From contig ONDF01000009.1 in the NCBI GenBank assembly GCA_900316525.1, positions 50,592 to 114,591 of the forward strand: 64,000 nucleotides of DNA. Reading direction: 5' to 3'. Both the position numbers and the translations under genes were made by a program. The stretch is from an uncultured Bacteroidales bacterium (lineage in GTDB: Bacteria; Bacteroidota; Bacteroidia; Bacteroidales; UBA932). Below, piece by piece: positions 40,588-49,809 of the stretch (within the stretch, counting starts at the first letter, position 1; each line of letters begins with the position of its first letter). The notes under the pieces are model-generated. The model was not told where the DNA came from. It searched no databases and was given only the letters and a program-made list of their open reading frames with translations.

Positions 40588-41931
40588 ATGAAGAACGTAT
40601 ATTTCATAGGCATCGGAGGTATCGGGATGAGCGCCCTGGCCCGGTATTTCAAATTCAAGGGGTACGCGGTGTCCGGCTATGACAAGACGCCGTCGGACCT
40701 GACGGCGCAGCTCATGGCGGAAGGGATCGGCGTGCATTACGACGACCGTCCGGACCTCGTTCCGGCCGACGTGAAGGAGACCCTCGTCATCTGGACGCCG
40801 GCTATCCACGAGCTCAAGGAGCTGGATTTCGTGCGGGAGAACGGGTACCGCGTGGTCAAGCGCTCCCTCGCCCTCGGCGAGGTCGCGAAGGGCCAGCGCT
40901 GCCTCGCCGTCTCCGGCACGCACGGCAAGACGACCACCTCCACGATGATCGCCCATATCTTCACCGAGAGCGGTGAAGGATGCTCCGCCTTCCTCGGCGG
41001 CATCTCCCGCAACTACGGGACGAACCTCCTCGTGAGTGACAACGACGTGGTGGTGGCCGAGGCCGACGAGTTCGACCGTTCCTTCCACCAGCTCTTCCCG
41101 GAGATCGCCGTCATCACGGCCATCGACGCGGACCACCTGGACATCTACGGCGACTATGCCCATGTCCTGGAGGCGTTCCAGATCTTCGCCTCGCAGGTAA
41201 GCGGGACCGTCATCGCCAAGAAGGGCGTCCCCATCACGCCGGCGGACACGAAAGCGCAGCTTCTGACCTACCATTATACCAATCCGGAGGCCGATTTCTA
41301 CGCCATGGACCCGCATCCGGACGCCTGCGGCAACTTCCTCTACGACCTCCGCTGGCCGGGCGGCGTCCTGAAGGGCATCCGCGTCGGCGCACCCGGGCGG
41401 GTGAACGCCGAGAACAGCATCGCCGCGGCCGCCGTCGCCCTCACCTACGGGCTGGACCCGGAGGCCGTGAAACACGCCATCGGCACCTTCGAGGGCGTCA
41501 AGCGCCGCCTGGAGGTCCATGTGAACAAGCCGGGCGCCGCCTATGTCGACGACTACGCTCACCATCCGGCGGAACTCGCGGCGGCCATCGCCTCCCTCCG
41601 GGACATCTTCCCGGGGCGGAAGCTCACCGCCATCTTCCAGCCGCACCTGTACACCCGGACCCGGGACTTCGCGCCCGAGTTCGCCGCCGCGCTCAGCGCG
41701 GTGGACAAGCTCATCCTCCTCCCCATCTATCCCGCCCGCGAGGAGCCCATCCCGGGCGTCACGTCCGACATTATCTTCCGGGACGTGACCGCCCCCGAGA
41801 AGGTGCTGGTGGAGAAGGAGAAGCTCATGGAATACCTTGAGAATGAACCGGTTGACGTGCTGGTCACCTTCGGGGCCGGCAACGTGGACCGCTTCATCGG
41901 ACCGATCGCCGAACTCGTGAAGAACCGCTGA
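40588..41931 (+). CDS. murC: UDP-N-acetylmuramate-L-alanine ligase
   Basis: Adds L-alanine to UDP-MurNAc, the first peptide step. FIGIGGIGMSALARYF starts the UDP-binding domain, AVSGTHGKTTTSTMIAHI near residue 107 is the ATP loop, and VDDYAHHPAELAAAI near 318 is the MurC-specific motif. At 447 residues it is a usual length. The stop overlaps the ftsQ start by one base (TGATG). Confidence 0.94.
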   Translation: MKNVYFIGIGGIGMSALARYFKFKGYAVSGYDKTPSDLTAQLMAEGIGVHYDDRPDLVPADVKETLVIWTPAIHELKELDFVRENGYRVVKRSLALGEVAKGQRCLAVSGTHGKTTTSTMIAHIFTESGEGCSAFLGGISRNYGTNLLVSDNDVVVAEADEFDRSFHQLFPEIAVITAIDADHLDIYGDYAHVLEAFQIFASQVSGTVIAKKGVPITPADTKAQLLTYHYTNPEADFYAMDPHPDACGNFLYDLRWPGGVLKGIRVGAPGRVNAENSIAAAAVALTYGLDPEAVKHAIGTFEGVKRRLEVHVNKPGAAYVDDYAHHPAELAAAIASLRDIFPGRKLTAIFQPHLYTRTRDFAPEFAAALSAVDKLILLPIYPAREEPIPGVTSDIIFRDVTAPEKVLVEKEKLMEYLENEPVDVLVTFGAGNVDRFIGPIAELVKNR

Positions 41932-42704
41932 TGAAACCCGTCGTCCGCTACATCATCGCCGCCTCGGCCGTCACCGCCTGCCTGTTCCTCTGGCTGGTGG
42001 GCGACCGCGTGGGCGCGGAAAACCGCCGGGAAGTGACCTGCAACAGCGTCGACGCCATCATCGCCGACAGCCTCGCGTTCATCTCCCCGGACGACATCAA
42101 GGACTGGATGGCGGACTACGGCACCTACCTCGGACTCCGGCTGGACAGCGTGGACCTGAAGAAGGTCGAGGCCGTCATCGACGGAAAAAGCGCCGTCCGC
42201 AAGAGCCAGGCCTGGCTCACCGACGACGGCGTCCTCCACGTCAGCGTCACCCAGCGGGCGCCGGTGGTCCGTTTCCAGGGCGCCTCCGGCGGCTTCTACG
42301 CCGACGCGGAAGGCTTCCTGTTCCCGCTCCAGCTGCGCCACACCGCCCGCGTCCCGGTCGTGGACGGCGCCCTCCCCTTGAAGATCGACAAAAACTTCAA
42401 GGGCGTGCCCGAGACGGAGAAGGAGCGGCAGTGGGTCCTGTCCGTGCTGGACCTCGTCCGCTGGCTGGGCGCCCGCAAGGAATGGAACGACCTGGTGGGA
42501 CAGATCTCCGTCCGGAAGGACGGGAACCTGGTCCTGGTGCCGCGCGAGGGCGCCGAGCGCTTCGTCTTCGGCACGCCCACCGACATCGAGGCCAAATTCG
42601 GCCGCATCCGCAAGTACTACGAAAGCGTCGCCCCGACGCGGGAAACCCCGTACAAGACCGTGGACGTGCGCTTTGACGGCCAGATTATCTGCAGAAACAA
42701 ATAA
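41931..42704 (+). CDS. ftsQ: FtsQ/DivIB-like division protein
   Basis: A 257-residue bitopic membrane protein with a short N-terminus, a membrane segment at about residues 7-24 (IIAASAVTACLFLWLVG) and a periplasmic domain. The region SAVRKSQAWLTDDGVLHVSVTQ near 85 has the POTRA-to-FtsQ-domain pattern, and FVFGTPTDIEAKFGRIRKYY near 205 matches the end of the FtsQ domain. Position between murC and ftsA is canonical. It would scaffold FtsL and the FtsB-like protein. Confidence 0.85.
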   Translation: MKPVVRYIIAASAVTACLFLWLVGDRVGAENRREVTCNSVDAIIADSLAFISPDDIKDWMADYGTYLGLRLDSVDLKKVEAVIDGKSAVRKSQAWLTDDGVLHVSVTQRAPVVRFQGASGGFYADAEGFLFPLQLRHTARVPVVDGALPLKIDKNFKGVPETEKERQWVLSVLDLVRWLGARKEWNDLVGQISVRKDGNLVLVPREGAERFVFGTPTDIEAKFGRIRKYYESVAPTRETPYKTVDVRFDGQIICRNK

Positions 42705-42713
42705 TGATACGAT

Positions 42714-44255
42714 ATGGAAGAACGTTACATTGCGTCAATTGACTTGGGAACGTCCAAACTGGGGCTCTGCGTTGCCCGCGTGAAGGGGGACGACGTCCAG
42801 GTCGTCTATTACAAGGAGACGCCGTCCGCCGGCATCCGGGGCAGCGTGGTCGCCAACCCGATGAAGGCGTCCCTCCCCCTGAAGAAGGCCATCCAGGAGG
42901 CCGAGGACGAGCTGATGATCAAGATCCTGCAGGTGGTCGTGGGCATGCCCCGCAGCGACGTGCGGCAGGAGACCGCCACGGGCGGCATCGTCCGCTCCAA
43001 CCCCGACGACTACATCACCGAGGAGGAGGTCGAGAACCTGAAGGCGATGGCCCTCGAGTCCTACCCGCTGGACGACGAGACCAGCCAGATCATGTACGGC
43101 GCCGTGGCCCAGTCCTTCTCCATCGACGACCAGATCCAGCTCGTGGAAAGCGACGTCGTGGGCACCCTCTCCAAGGAACTGGAGGGCAATTTCAAGGTGT
43201 TCATTGGCAGCCGCCGCGCCACTACCGCCGTGGACAAGATCTTCAATTCGATGGGGATCGCCATCGCCAAGAAGTACTTCCTGCCGGACGTGGTCGCGAA
43301 GACCGTCCTCACGGAGGAAGACCGCCAGAGCGGCGTCGCGCTCGTGGATATCGGCGCGGGCGTCACATCCGTCGCCATCTACCAGGGCGGCATCATGCGT
43401 TCCTATGTCGCCATCCCCTTCGGCGGCAAGACCATCACCGGTGACATCCGCACCGAGTGCTCCATCTCGGAGGACCTCGCGGAGAAGATCAAGCTCAAGT
43501 TCGGCGCCTGCATGCCCGGCAAGCTCGCCTCCCTGAGCGAGAAGGTCCTGCAGATCCGGCTCACCGAGCCGTATAAGGAAGTGACGGTCAAGTACATCTC
43601 CGAAGTCATCGACGCGCGCAGCCGCGAGATCATCAACGCGGTCCTGTACTACATCCAGGAGAGCGGGCTGGAGAACAACCTGCGCGGCGGCATCGTCCTC
43701 ACCGGCGGCGGCGCCTCGCTCGTGAACTTCGCCAACCTGTTCAAGGAGCTCTCCGGCTACGAGGTGCGCATCGGCTTCCCGAGGCACCTGTTCTCCGCGT
43801 CCGTGGGCGCGGGCGTGTACAACCCGTCGGCGGCCGCGGCCATCGGCATGGTCCTCGCGGCCAAGGACGACCGGATGCCCGACTGCGTCACCCGCCCGGA
43901 ACCGGTCTGGGCCGACGCCCCCGAGGCGGAGGAAACCGCCGAAGAAGAGACCGAGGAGACGGCGGAAGAGCCGTTCTTCGTCCCTGATTCCTCCTTCCAG
44001 CAGGGCGAGCAGGGCACGCTCATCAACGTGGAAGAGTACGGACCGGCCGTGCAGCCGGAAGAGAACCCGGAGGAGCCCGCCGAGAAGCCGAAGAAGGTGA
44101 AGAAGGAGAAGGCCCGGAAAGAGGCCGGTCCCGAAAAGCCGAAGATGCGCTGGTTCAAGGGCAAGATCAAGGACATCGGTGTCAAGGTCAAGAACGGCGT
44201 GCTCGATTTCTACGACGAGATGACCCGGGAAGAGGAAGGGAACGAAAACAAGTAA
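42714..44255 (+). CDS. ftsA: cell division protein FtsA
   Basis: An actin-like ATPase that ties FtsZ to the membrane. ASIDLGTSKLGLCVARV at the start is the phosphate-1 motif; ALVDIGAGVTSVAIYQGG near residue 207 is phosphate-2, and GIVLTGGGASLVNF near 327 is the adenosine motif. At 513 residues it exceeds the usual 410-430: residues about 400-490 are an acidic, Glu/Pro-rich insertion. The last 30 residues (MRWFKGKIKDIGVKVK) are amphipathic and basic, the expected membrane-targeting helix. Confidence 0.93.
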   Translation: MEERYIASIDLGTSKLGLCVARVKGDDVQVVYYKETPSAGIRGSVVANPMKASLPLKKAIQEAEDELMIKILQVVVGMPRSDVRQETATGGIVRSNPDDYITEEEVENLKAMALESYPLDDETSQIMYGAVAQSFSIDDQIQLVESDVVGTLSKELEGNFKVFIGSRRATTAVDKIFNSMGIAIAKKYFLPDVVAKTVLTEEDRQSGVALVDIGAGVTSVAIYQGGIMRSYVAIPFGGKTITGDIRTECSISEDLAEKIKLKFGACMPGKLASLSEKVLQIRLTEPYKEVTVKYISEVIDARSREIINAVLYYIQESGLENNLRGGIVLTGGGASLVNFANLFKELSGYEVRIGFPRHLFSASVGAGVYNPSAAAAIGMVLAAKDDRMPDCVTRPEPVWADAPEAEETAEEETEETAEEPFFVPDSSFQQGEQGTLINVEEYGPAVQPEENPEEPAEKPKKVKKEKARKEAGPEKPKMRWFKGKIKDIGVKVKNGVLDFYDEMTREEEGNENK

Positions 44256-44273
44256 AACGAGGAGGACAAGGAT

Positions 44274-45527
44274 ATGGATATGACATTGGACCACGATATC
44301 ATGCCCCGCGACTGGAGCGAGGAGAACTCCATCATCAAGGTCATCGGCGTAGGCGGCGGAGGCTGCAATGCCGTGAACTACATGTACAAGCAGAAGATCA
44401 AGGGCTGCAACTTCATCGTGTGCAACACCGACTCCCAGGCCCTCTACAAGAGCGAGGTGCCCACGAAGATCCAGATGGGCTCCAAGGGCCTCGGCGCGGG
44501 CACCGACCCCGTGGAAGGCCGCAACGCCGCCCTGGAATCCCAGGACGAGATCGCCGCGAAGGTGCTGGACAACGGTACCGAGATGCTCTTCATCACCGCC
44601 GGCATGGGCGGCGGCACCGGCACGGGCGCGTCCCCGGTCATCGCCAAGATGGCGAAAGACCGCGGCATCCTCACCGTCGCCGTCGTCACGATCCCGTTCA
44701 AGAACGAAGGCAACGAATCCCAGTCCAAGGCCGTGGACGGCATCCACGAGCTGGAGAAGAACGTGGACAGCCTCCTCATCATCAACAACGAGAAGCTGTA
44801 CGAGTTCTTCGGCGACACCCTCGCCCACGAGGCCTTCCCGATGGCCGACGAGGTCCTGGCGACCGCCGTGCGCGGCATCATCGAGGTAATCACCCAGCCC
44901 GGCTACATCAACGTGGACTTCAAGGACGTGTCCAAGATGATGCGGAACTCCGGCATGGCCCTGATGGGCACCGGCCTCGGCACGGGCAACAACCGCCTGG
45001 AGGACGCCGTCAAGGGCGCCTTCGAGTCCCCGCTCCTGAACGACTTCGACCTCAAGACCGCGAAGAACGTCCTCATCAACATCACCTCCGGCAACAACGA
45101 GCGCGGCATCAAGATGAAGGAACTGGAGACCATCGACGAGATGATCACCCAGTACACCGGCAGCGCCAACCGCTTCAAGAAGGGCCTCATCTGGGATGAC
45201 GATCCCGAGATCGGCGACAAGGTGCGCATCACCGCCATCGTCACCGGCTTCGACATGGGCCAGCTGGGCCACATCACGGACGTGAACCTCGGGAACATCG
45301 TCATCATCGACCGCGACTTCCAGTGGGAAACCACCTACAAGGGCGCCGAAGTGCCGCTCCCGGACATGGCTCCGTCCATCAAGGTCGGCTTCAACACGGC
45401 CGAACCCACCCGCCGTTTCCACTTCACGGAGGACACGAAGCCCTGCCTGTGCGTGGAACCCGGCGAAAGCATCAGCGAGCTGGAGGCCGTTCCGGCCATC
45501 CGCCGCGCGCACGAAGGGAAAAAATAG
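44274..45527 (+). CDS. ftsZ: cell division protein FtsZ
   Basis: Tubulin-like GTPase forming the Z ring. IGVGGGGCNAVNYMYK near residue 24 and the tubulin signature AGMGGGTGTGASPVIAKMA near 108 are intact. After the polymerisation core (to about 330) come a linker of about 60 residues and the conserved C-terminal peptide (ELEAVPAIRRAH) that binds FtsA. The protein is 417 residues and closes the dcw cluster; no terminator is seen before gltX. Confidence 0.96.
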   Translation: MDMTLDHDIMPRDWSEENSIIKVIGVGGGGCNAVNYMYKQKIKGCNFIVCNTDSQALYKSEVPTKIQMGSKGLGAGTDPVEGRNAALESQDEIAAKVLDNGTEMLFITAGMGGGTGTGASPVIAKMAKDRGILTVAVVTIPFKNEGNESQSKAVDGIHELEKNVDSLLIINNEKLYEFFGDTLAHEAFPMADEVLATAVRGIIEVITQPGYINVDFKDVSKMMRNSGMALMGTGLGTGNNRLEDAVKGAFESPLLNDFDLKTAKNVLINITSGNNERGIKMKELETIDEMITQYTGSANRFKKGLIWDDDPEIGDKVRITAIVTGFDMGQLGHITDVNLGNIVIIDRDFQWETTYKGAEVPLPDMAPSIKVGFNTAEPTRRFHFTEDTKPCLCVEPGESISELEAVPAIRRAHEGKK

Positions 45528-45528
45528 C

Positions 45529-45536
45529 TATCTTTG
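45529..45536 (+). promoter_or_regulatory. -7 promoter box (TATCTTTG) for gltX
   Basis: A perfect TAnnTTTG match beginning two bases after the ftsZ stop, 36 bases before the gltX ATG; it gives gltX its own promoter despite its position behind the dcw cluster. Confidence 0.62.
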
Positions 45537-45572
45537 CACTTTCAAAGTCAATTCGAGCTTGTAGAGATCGCT

Positions 45573-47339
45573 ATGGAAAGAAGAACACGCGTCCGTTTCG
45601 CCCCGTCTCCGACCGGTCCGCTCCACATGGGCGGCGTCCGGACGGCCTTGTACAACTACTTGTATGCCAAGCAGCACGGAGGAGATTTCATCCTCCGGAT
45701 CGAAGATACCGACTCCAACCGGTTCGTCCCGGGCGCGGAGGAATACATCATCGAAGCCCTGCGTTGGTGCGGCATCATCCCCGACGAGGGTGTGGATGCC
45801 GACGGCAAGGTGGTGGAGAACTCCTCGCCGAAGCATCCCCATGCGCCCTACCGCCAGAGCCAGCGGCGTCCCATCTACCGGGAGTACGCCGACCAGCTCG
45901 TGGAAGCCGGATGGGCCTACTACGCGTTCGATACGCCTGAGGAACTGGACGCCTGCCGCAAGGCCGCCGAGGCCGAGGGTCAGACCTTCACCTACAACGC
46001 GGTGACGCGCATGTCCCTCCGCAACTCCCTCACCCTTTCCCCGGGCGAGGTGGAGCACCTGCTGGCGGAAACCACGAACTGGACCGTCCGCTTCAAGATG
46101 CCGCAGAACCGCGTCGTGGAGATGGACGACCTCATCCGCGGCCACATCTCCGTCAATACCGACACCCTGGACGACAAGGTGCTCTGGAAGCGGGCCGACG
46201 AGCTCCCGACCTACCACCTCGCCAACATCGTGGACGACCATCTGATGGAAATCTCCGAGGTCATCCGCGGCGAGGAGTGGCTCCCGTCCCTGCCGCTGCA
46301 CTACCTGCTGTACGAGGCGTTCGGATGGACCGATACCATGCCCCGTTTCGCGCATCTGTCGCTGCTGCTCAAGCCGGACGGCAAGGGCAAGCTCTCCAAG
46401 CGCGACGGCGACCGCCTGGGCTTCCCGGTGTTCCCCCTGCGCTGGGTCAATGCCGAGGGTGAAGTCTCCCGCGGCTACCGCGAGGACGGCTACTTCCCGG
46501 AGGCCTTTGTCAACATGCTCGCTTTCCTGGGCTGGAACCCGGGCGACGACACCGAGCTCTACACCCTGGACGAGCTGGTTCCGGTGTTCTCGCTGGAGCG
46601 CGTCATCAAGTCCGGCGCCCGTTTCAACGCCGACAAGGCCAAGTGGTACAACAAGGAATATCTCCGGATGAAGCCGGCCGAAGAACTGGCCGACCTGTAC
46701 GCCCCCATCCTGGAAAAGCACGGCATCAAGGTCGTAGACTGCCCCGCCTGCGCCCTCGTGGCCGGCTCGGAACTGTCCCCGGAAGGCTTTGATTTCGAGA
46801 ACCATATCTTCACGAAGCAGTATGTCGCCCGCGTGGTCGAGACCCTGCGCGACCGCGCCACCTTCGTCTCCGACTTCTGGGACGCCGCTCCCTACCTGTT
46901 CGTCTCGCCGGAGGACTACGCCGGCTTCGGCATCAAGGCCGGCGGCCCTGTCGTCGCGCCGGAGCGGGTCGATTCCCGCGCCAAGGTGTACGACGACCTC
47001 GCCACGGCGCCGTTCCTGGCGAAGGACGTGGACAAGTTCTGGAAACCGGAATGGTATGAATACTGCTTCGAGGTGTGCCAGCACATCACCGGCCGCGAAT
47101 TCGGTTTCGACGACCTCGAAGTCTACCGCGGCACCCTGGAAGTCCCGGCCCTGGAGAAGGAGCTCGAGGACTACATCAAGATGCGCGAGTATCCGATGGG
47201 CAAGGTGATGAACAGCCTGCGTCTCGCCCTCACGGGCAGCGCGAGCGGCCTGGGCATCGCCGCGATCATTTCCCTCATCGGCCGCAAGGAATTCGCCCGC
47301 CGGATGACCTTCATCGCCAACCGGCTGGGCCGGATCTAA
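45573..47339 (+). CDS. gltX: glutamyl-tRNA synthetase
   Basis: Class I synthetase charging tRNA-Glu. FAPSPTGPLHMGGVRTALYNY at the N-terminus holds the HIGH-equivalent HMGG; KLSKRDGDRLGFPVFPL near residue 275 is the KMSKS-equivalent. At 588 residues it is about 80 longer than the roughly 505 usual in Bacteroides; the extra is a short insert near residue 72 (DADGKVVENSSPKHPH) and additions in the C-terminal anticodon-binding half. The ATG was chosen at MERRTRVRFAPSP, after the -7 box. The stop overlaps the convergent truB stop. Confidence 0.92.
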   Translation: MERRTRVRFAPSPTGPLHMGGVRTALYNYLYAKQHGGDFILRIEDTDSNRFVPGAEEYIIEALRWCGIIPDEGVDADGKVVENSSPKHPHAPYRQSQRRPIYREYADQLVEAGWAYYAFDTPEELDACRKAAEAEGQTFTYNAVTRMSLRNSLTLSPGEVEHLLAETTNWTVRFKMPQNRVVEMDDLIRGHISVNTDTLDDKVLWKRADELPTYHLANIVDDHLMEISEVIRGEEWLPSLPLHYLLYEAFGWTDTMPRFAHLSLLLKPDGKGKLSKRDGDRLGFPVFPLRWVNAEGEVSRGYREDGYFPEAFVNMLAFLGWNPGDDTELYTLDELVPVFSLERVIKSGARFNADKAKWYNKEYLRMKPAEELADLYAPILEKHGIKVVDCPACALVAGSELSPEGFDFENHIFTKQYVARVVETLRDRATFVSDFWDAAPYLFVSPEDYAGFGIKAGGPVVAPERVDSRAKVYDDLATAPFLAKDVDKFWKPEWYEYCFEVCQHITGREFGFDDLEVYRGTLEVPALEKELEDYIKMREYPMGKVMNSLRLALTGSASGLGIAAIISLIGRKEFARRMTFIANRLGRI

Positions 47340-48214
47340 TCGGCCAGCAGGGCCAAGGCTTCTTCAAGAGACAGGGCGTCTTCCAGGCGGAAGACGCCTG
47401 TTTTTGTGCGGACGAGGGACGACAGGTGGGCGCCGGTGCCGAGGGCTTCCCCGAGGTCGCGGGCGAAGGCGCGGATATACGTGCCCTTCGAACACGCGAT
47501 CCGGATCCTCGCCTCCGGCAGGCCCAACGAGGAGGTGTCCGCGACGTTGATGCGGGAAGAGGCAGATTTCTCGACTCCGCCTGCGGCGTCGCTCGAAATG
47601 ACAACGGGTCCGGCGGAGGCCTTCACATACTCGAGCAGTTCCAGGTCGGAGATGGTGATGCGGCTGCGGTGGAGGGTTTCGAGGGCCGCGGCGTCGAAGT
47701 CGGGGTCCAGGACGCCTTTTTGCGCGTTGCGGTACAGTTTGCGGGCCATTTCGTAGGCGCGGACGCCATCGACGGACTTGGCGCTGAACAGCGGCGCGAC
47801 CTGTTCCTGCAGGCCCAGGAAGGACGGGAGGACGGCGCGGACGGCCTCCTCCGTCACCTGGTCGTAAGGGAACGTCCGGTCCACTTCCTTCTCCAGGTCG
47901 TAGGAAGGCGTCGTGGCGCCGAACCGGATGCCGGCGACATACTCCTTGTCATGGTCCTGGAACTCCTGCGCGCGCTTGCAGGCCGGGCCCAGGCACACGA
48001 GCAGCACGCCCGTCGCCAGCGGGTCCAGCGTCCCCGCGTGGCCCACCTTCAGGTTCTTCTTGCGGAAGTGCCGGAAAGCCGCGAACTTGACCTTCCGGAT
48101 GACATCGGCCGAGGTCCATCGGTACGGTTTGTCGATGGGCAGGACGATGCCGTCCGGGTAATCGGCGATATCGTGGGATAGGACGGCCCCGGGAGCAGGC
48201 TGGAAAAAGCTCAT
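47336..48214 (-). CDS. truB: tRNA pseudouridine(55) synthase
   Basis: Makes pseudouridine at position 55 in the T-loop of tRNAs. PIDKPYRWTSADVIRK near residue 27 is family typical, and GHAGTLDPLATGVLLV near 55 holds the catalytic Asp. Residues about 204-217 (VVISSDAAGGVEKSA) are encoded by an inserted palindromic repeat near the C-terminal substrate region, just before GLPEARIRIACSKGTYIRAFARDLG-type sequence. The total of 292 residues is normal for the family. Overlaps rpiB by ATGA. Confidence 0.9.
   Translation of the reverse strand: MSFFQPAPGAVLSHDIADYPDGIVLPIDKPYRWTSADVIRKVKFAAFRHFRKKNLKVGHAGTLDPLATGVLLVCLGPACKRAQEFQDHDKEYVAGIRFGATTPSYDLEKEVDRTFPYDQVTEEAVRAVLPSFLGLQEQVAPLFSAKSVDGVRAYEMARKLYRNAQKGVLDPDFDAAALETLHRSRITISDLELLEYVKASAGPVVISSDAAGGVEKSASSRINVADTSSLGLPEARIRIACSKGTYIRAFARDLGEALGTGAHLSSLVRTKTGVFRLEDALSLEEALALLAD
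47564..47605. repeat. dispersed palindrome inserted in frame in truB
   Basis: AGATTTCTCGA at one end and TCGAAATGACAA at the other, as in the intergenic copies; the middle is a GC-rich palindrome (CTCCGCCTGCGGCGTCG). It contributes 14 codons on the minus strand and no stop. Confidence 0.85.
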
Positions 48215-48642
48215 CGGCAGGGCATCTTGTCGATGCGGCGCTGGTGGCGGCCGCCTTCGAAGGCGGTGTCCAGCCAGGTGCGGACGATGTTGGAGGCGAT
48301 GCGGTACGGGATGAACCGGGCCGGGAGGACCAGCACGTTCGCGTTGTTGTGGGCCTTCACGAGGCGGCCCACCTCGGAACACCAGGCGAGGCCGGCGCGG
48401 ATGCCCTGGTGCTTGTTCAGGGTGATGGCCATGCCGTTGCCGGTGCCGCAGAGAGCGATGCCCAGCTCCACTTCCCCGCTCTCGACCGCCTGCGCCAGGC
48501 GGTGGGCGAAGTCGGGATAGTCGCAGCTCACCTCGGTGTCGGTTCCGTAATTGACGACCTCGATGCCGCGCTCGCGCAGCATCTTCATCAGTTTCTTCTT
48601 ATACTCCACACCTGCGTGGTCGTTGCAGATTCCTATTTTCAT
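48211..48642 (-). CDS. rpiB: ribose 5-phosphate isomerase B
   Basis: Interconverts ribose 5-phosphate and ribulose 5-phosphate. ICNDHAGVEYKKKL at the N-terminus, GIALCGTGNGMAITLNKH near residue 63 (catalytic Cys) and the terminal ARFIPYRIASNIVRTWL pattern match the RpiB/LacAB family. The 143-residue length is exact for the family. Translationally coupled to truB. A palindromic repeat precedes it on the upstream side. Confidence 0.93.
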   Translation of the reverse strand: MKIGICNDHAGVEYKKKLMKMLRERGIEVVNYGTDTEVSCDYPDFAHRLAQAVESGEVELGIALCGTGNGMAITLNKHQGIRAGLAWCSEVGRLVKAHNNANVLVLPARFIPYRIASNIVRTWLDTAFEGGRHQRRIDKMPCR

Positions 48643-48650
48643 AGCGTATT

Positions 48651-48679
48651 AGATTTCTCGACAAGCTCGAAATGACAAA
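48651..48679. repeat. dispersed palindrome between rpiB and the HprK-like gene
   Basis: Core identical to the murG-murC copy at 40559 (AGATTTCTCGACAAGCTCGA then AATGACAA). The minus-strand HprK-like gene ends three bases away. Confidence 0.85.
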
Positions 48680-48681
48680 AA

Positions 48682-49761
48682 TCAAAGGATGGCATTCTTA
48701 CATACCTGGACCGCTTCTTCGTCGGGGCGGCATTTGAGCTGGAAGCAGGGGACGGTCATGGCGACGCGTTCGATGGTGGGAACGAGGAGCGACATGATGT
48801 CGTGATTCCAGCGGATGGTGGAGACGGCGGCGATCACGCTGGCATAGGCCTGAAGAGGCTCCAGCCGGGAAATCCGGTTCTCCGGGAACTGCTCCAGCCG
48901 CACGAAGGCGTTCGCCGGGGCGACGACATTGCGGTAGCAGGCCGTCTTCCCGCTCCAGGGCGAGCCGTACACGAGGAAACGGCCGTCCTCATAGCGGATG
49001 ATGGGATTGTCGTCGTTCATCAGGTCCGACCCGGGGACGTAATCGTGCCACAGGCGGCTGTGCGTGCTCTTCCCGGTGCCGCTCACGCCGAAAAAGAGAT
49101 TGGCGCGGCCCTCGTAGCGAGTGACCGACGCGTGCAGCAGCAGCGTCCAGAGCCCCGCCGTGACGAAGGTATACTGGATCATCAGGGAGGTGTTCAGCTG
49201 GAACAGCGTCGTCCGGCCGCCGATGCGCGGGCAGGGGTAGTACTCCCCTTCCGTATAGTCCTTGCCCATCACGAAATAGCCGGCCCGGACCTCGCGGGTC
49301 ACCATGTAATCGTAGATGGTCTTGTCCTCGAAGGTATAGCCGTAGTAGTAGGGCGCGACCTCGTCCACGGCCGTGGCCATGGCCCACTGCGGGCGCGTCT
49401 CCTCCAGCCAGGCCGGCGCTTCCGCCCGGACCGTCAGCGTGAAGACGGGATCCCCGTCGGCCACCTCGAACGGCGCGTACTGCAGGAAATCCAGGGCGTG
49501 GCGGTACTCGTCGCGCGTCGCATCGTCCAGGGTGTCCCAGATCTCGCGCGTCATCGTTTCCCGGCCCAGGATGGCGTCATTGACGGACAGCTGTTCCCGC
49601 CGGTCCGCCGGTACGGTCTCGATGCCGATATCCTCGCCGCGGCGGAGACGGTCCACGAGCGCGACCTGCTGCTCCGTCAGGACCTTGAAGGTCCAGGGCT
49701 TTTCCAGCCGCACCCGGATCGTGTGCCCGCCGATCCGATACAATCTCGATTCCATATTCAT
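48682..49761 (-). CDS. HPr-kinase / PEP-carboxykinase-like P-loop protein
   Basis: This 359-residue cytosolic protein has the HprK-like nucleotide site: FFGVSGTGKSTHSRLWH near residue 228, followed by LMNDDNPIIRYEDG with the metal-binding Asp pair and the YGSPWSGKTACYRN stretch. True HprK partners (HPr, HprK N-domain) are not seen. Similar stand-alone proteins occur in Bacteroidales and in lasso-peptide type clusters, where they phosphorylate peptides or sugars; no substrate can be named here. The N-terminal 200 residues are not recognised. The start MNMESRL was chosen; MESRL two residues on is equally possible. It is divergent from the fucosidase operon. Confidence 0.7.
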   Translation of the reverse strand: MNMESRLYRIGGHTIRVRLEKPWTFKVLTEQQVALVDRLRRGEDIGIETVPADRREQLSVNDAILGRETMTREIWDTLDDATRDEYRHALDFLQYAPFEVADGDPVFTLTVRAEAPAWLEETRPQWAMATAVDEVAPYYYGYTFEDKTIYDYMVTREVRAGYFVMGKDYTEGEYYPCPRIGGRTTLFQLNTSLMIQYTFVTAGLWTLLLHASVTRYEGRANLFFGVSGTGKSTHSRLWHDYVPGSDLMNDDNPIIRYEDGRFLVYGSPWSGKTACYRNVVAPANAFVRLEQFPENRISRLEPLQAYASVIAAVSTIRWNHDIMSLLVPTIERVAMTVPCFQLKCRPDEEAVQVCKNAIL

Positions 49762-49796
49762 AACATACAAAGATGGGCAAAATCTTTGGAAAATGC

Positions 49797-49804
49797 TATC
49801 TTTG
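49797..49804 (+). promoter_or_regulatory. -7 promoter box (TATCTTTG) for the fucosidase operon
   Basis: Perfect TAnnTTTG match five bases before the ATG of the fucosidase gene, predicting an almost leaderless mRNA for what may be a four-gene operon. Confidence 0.6.
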
Positions 49805-49809
49805 CATCT

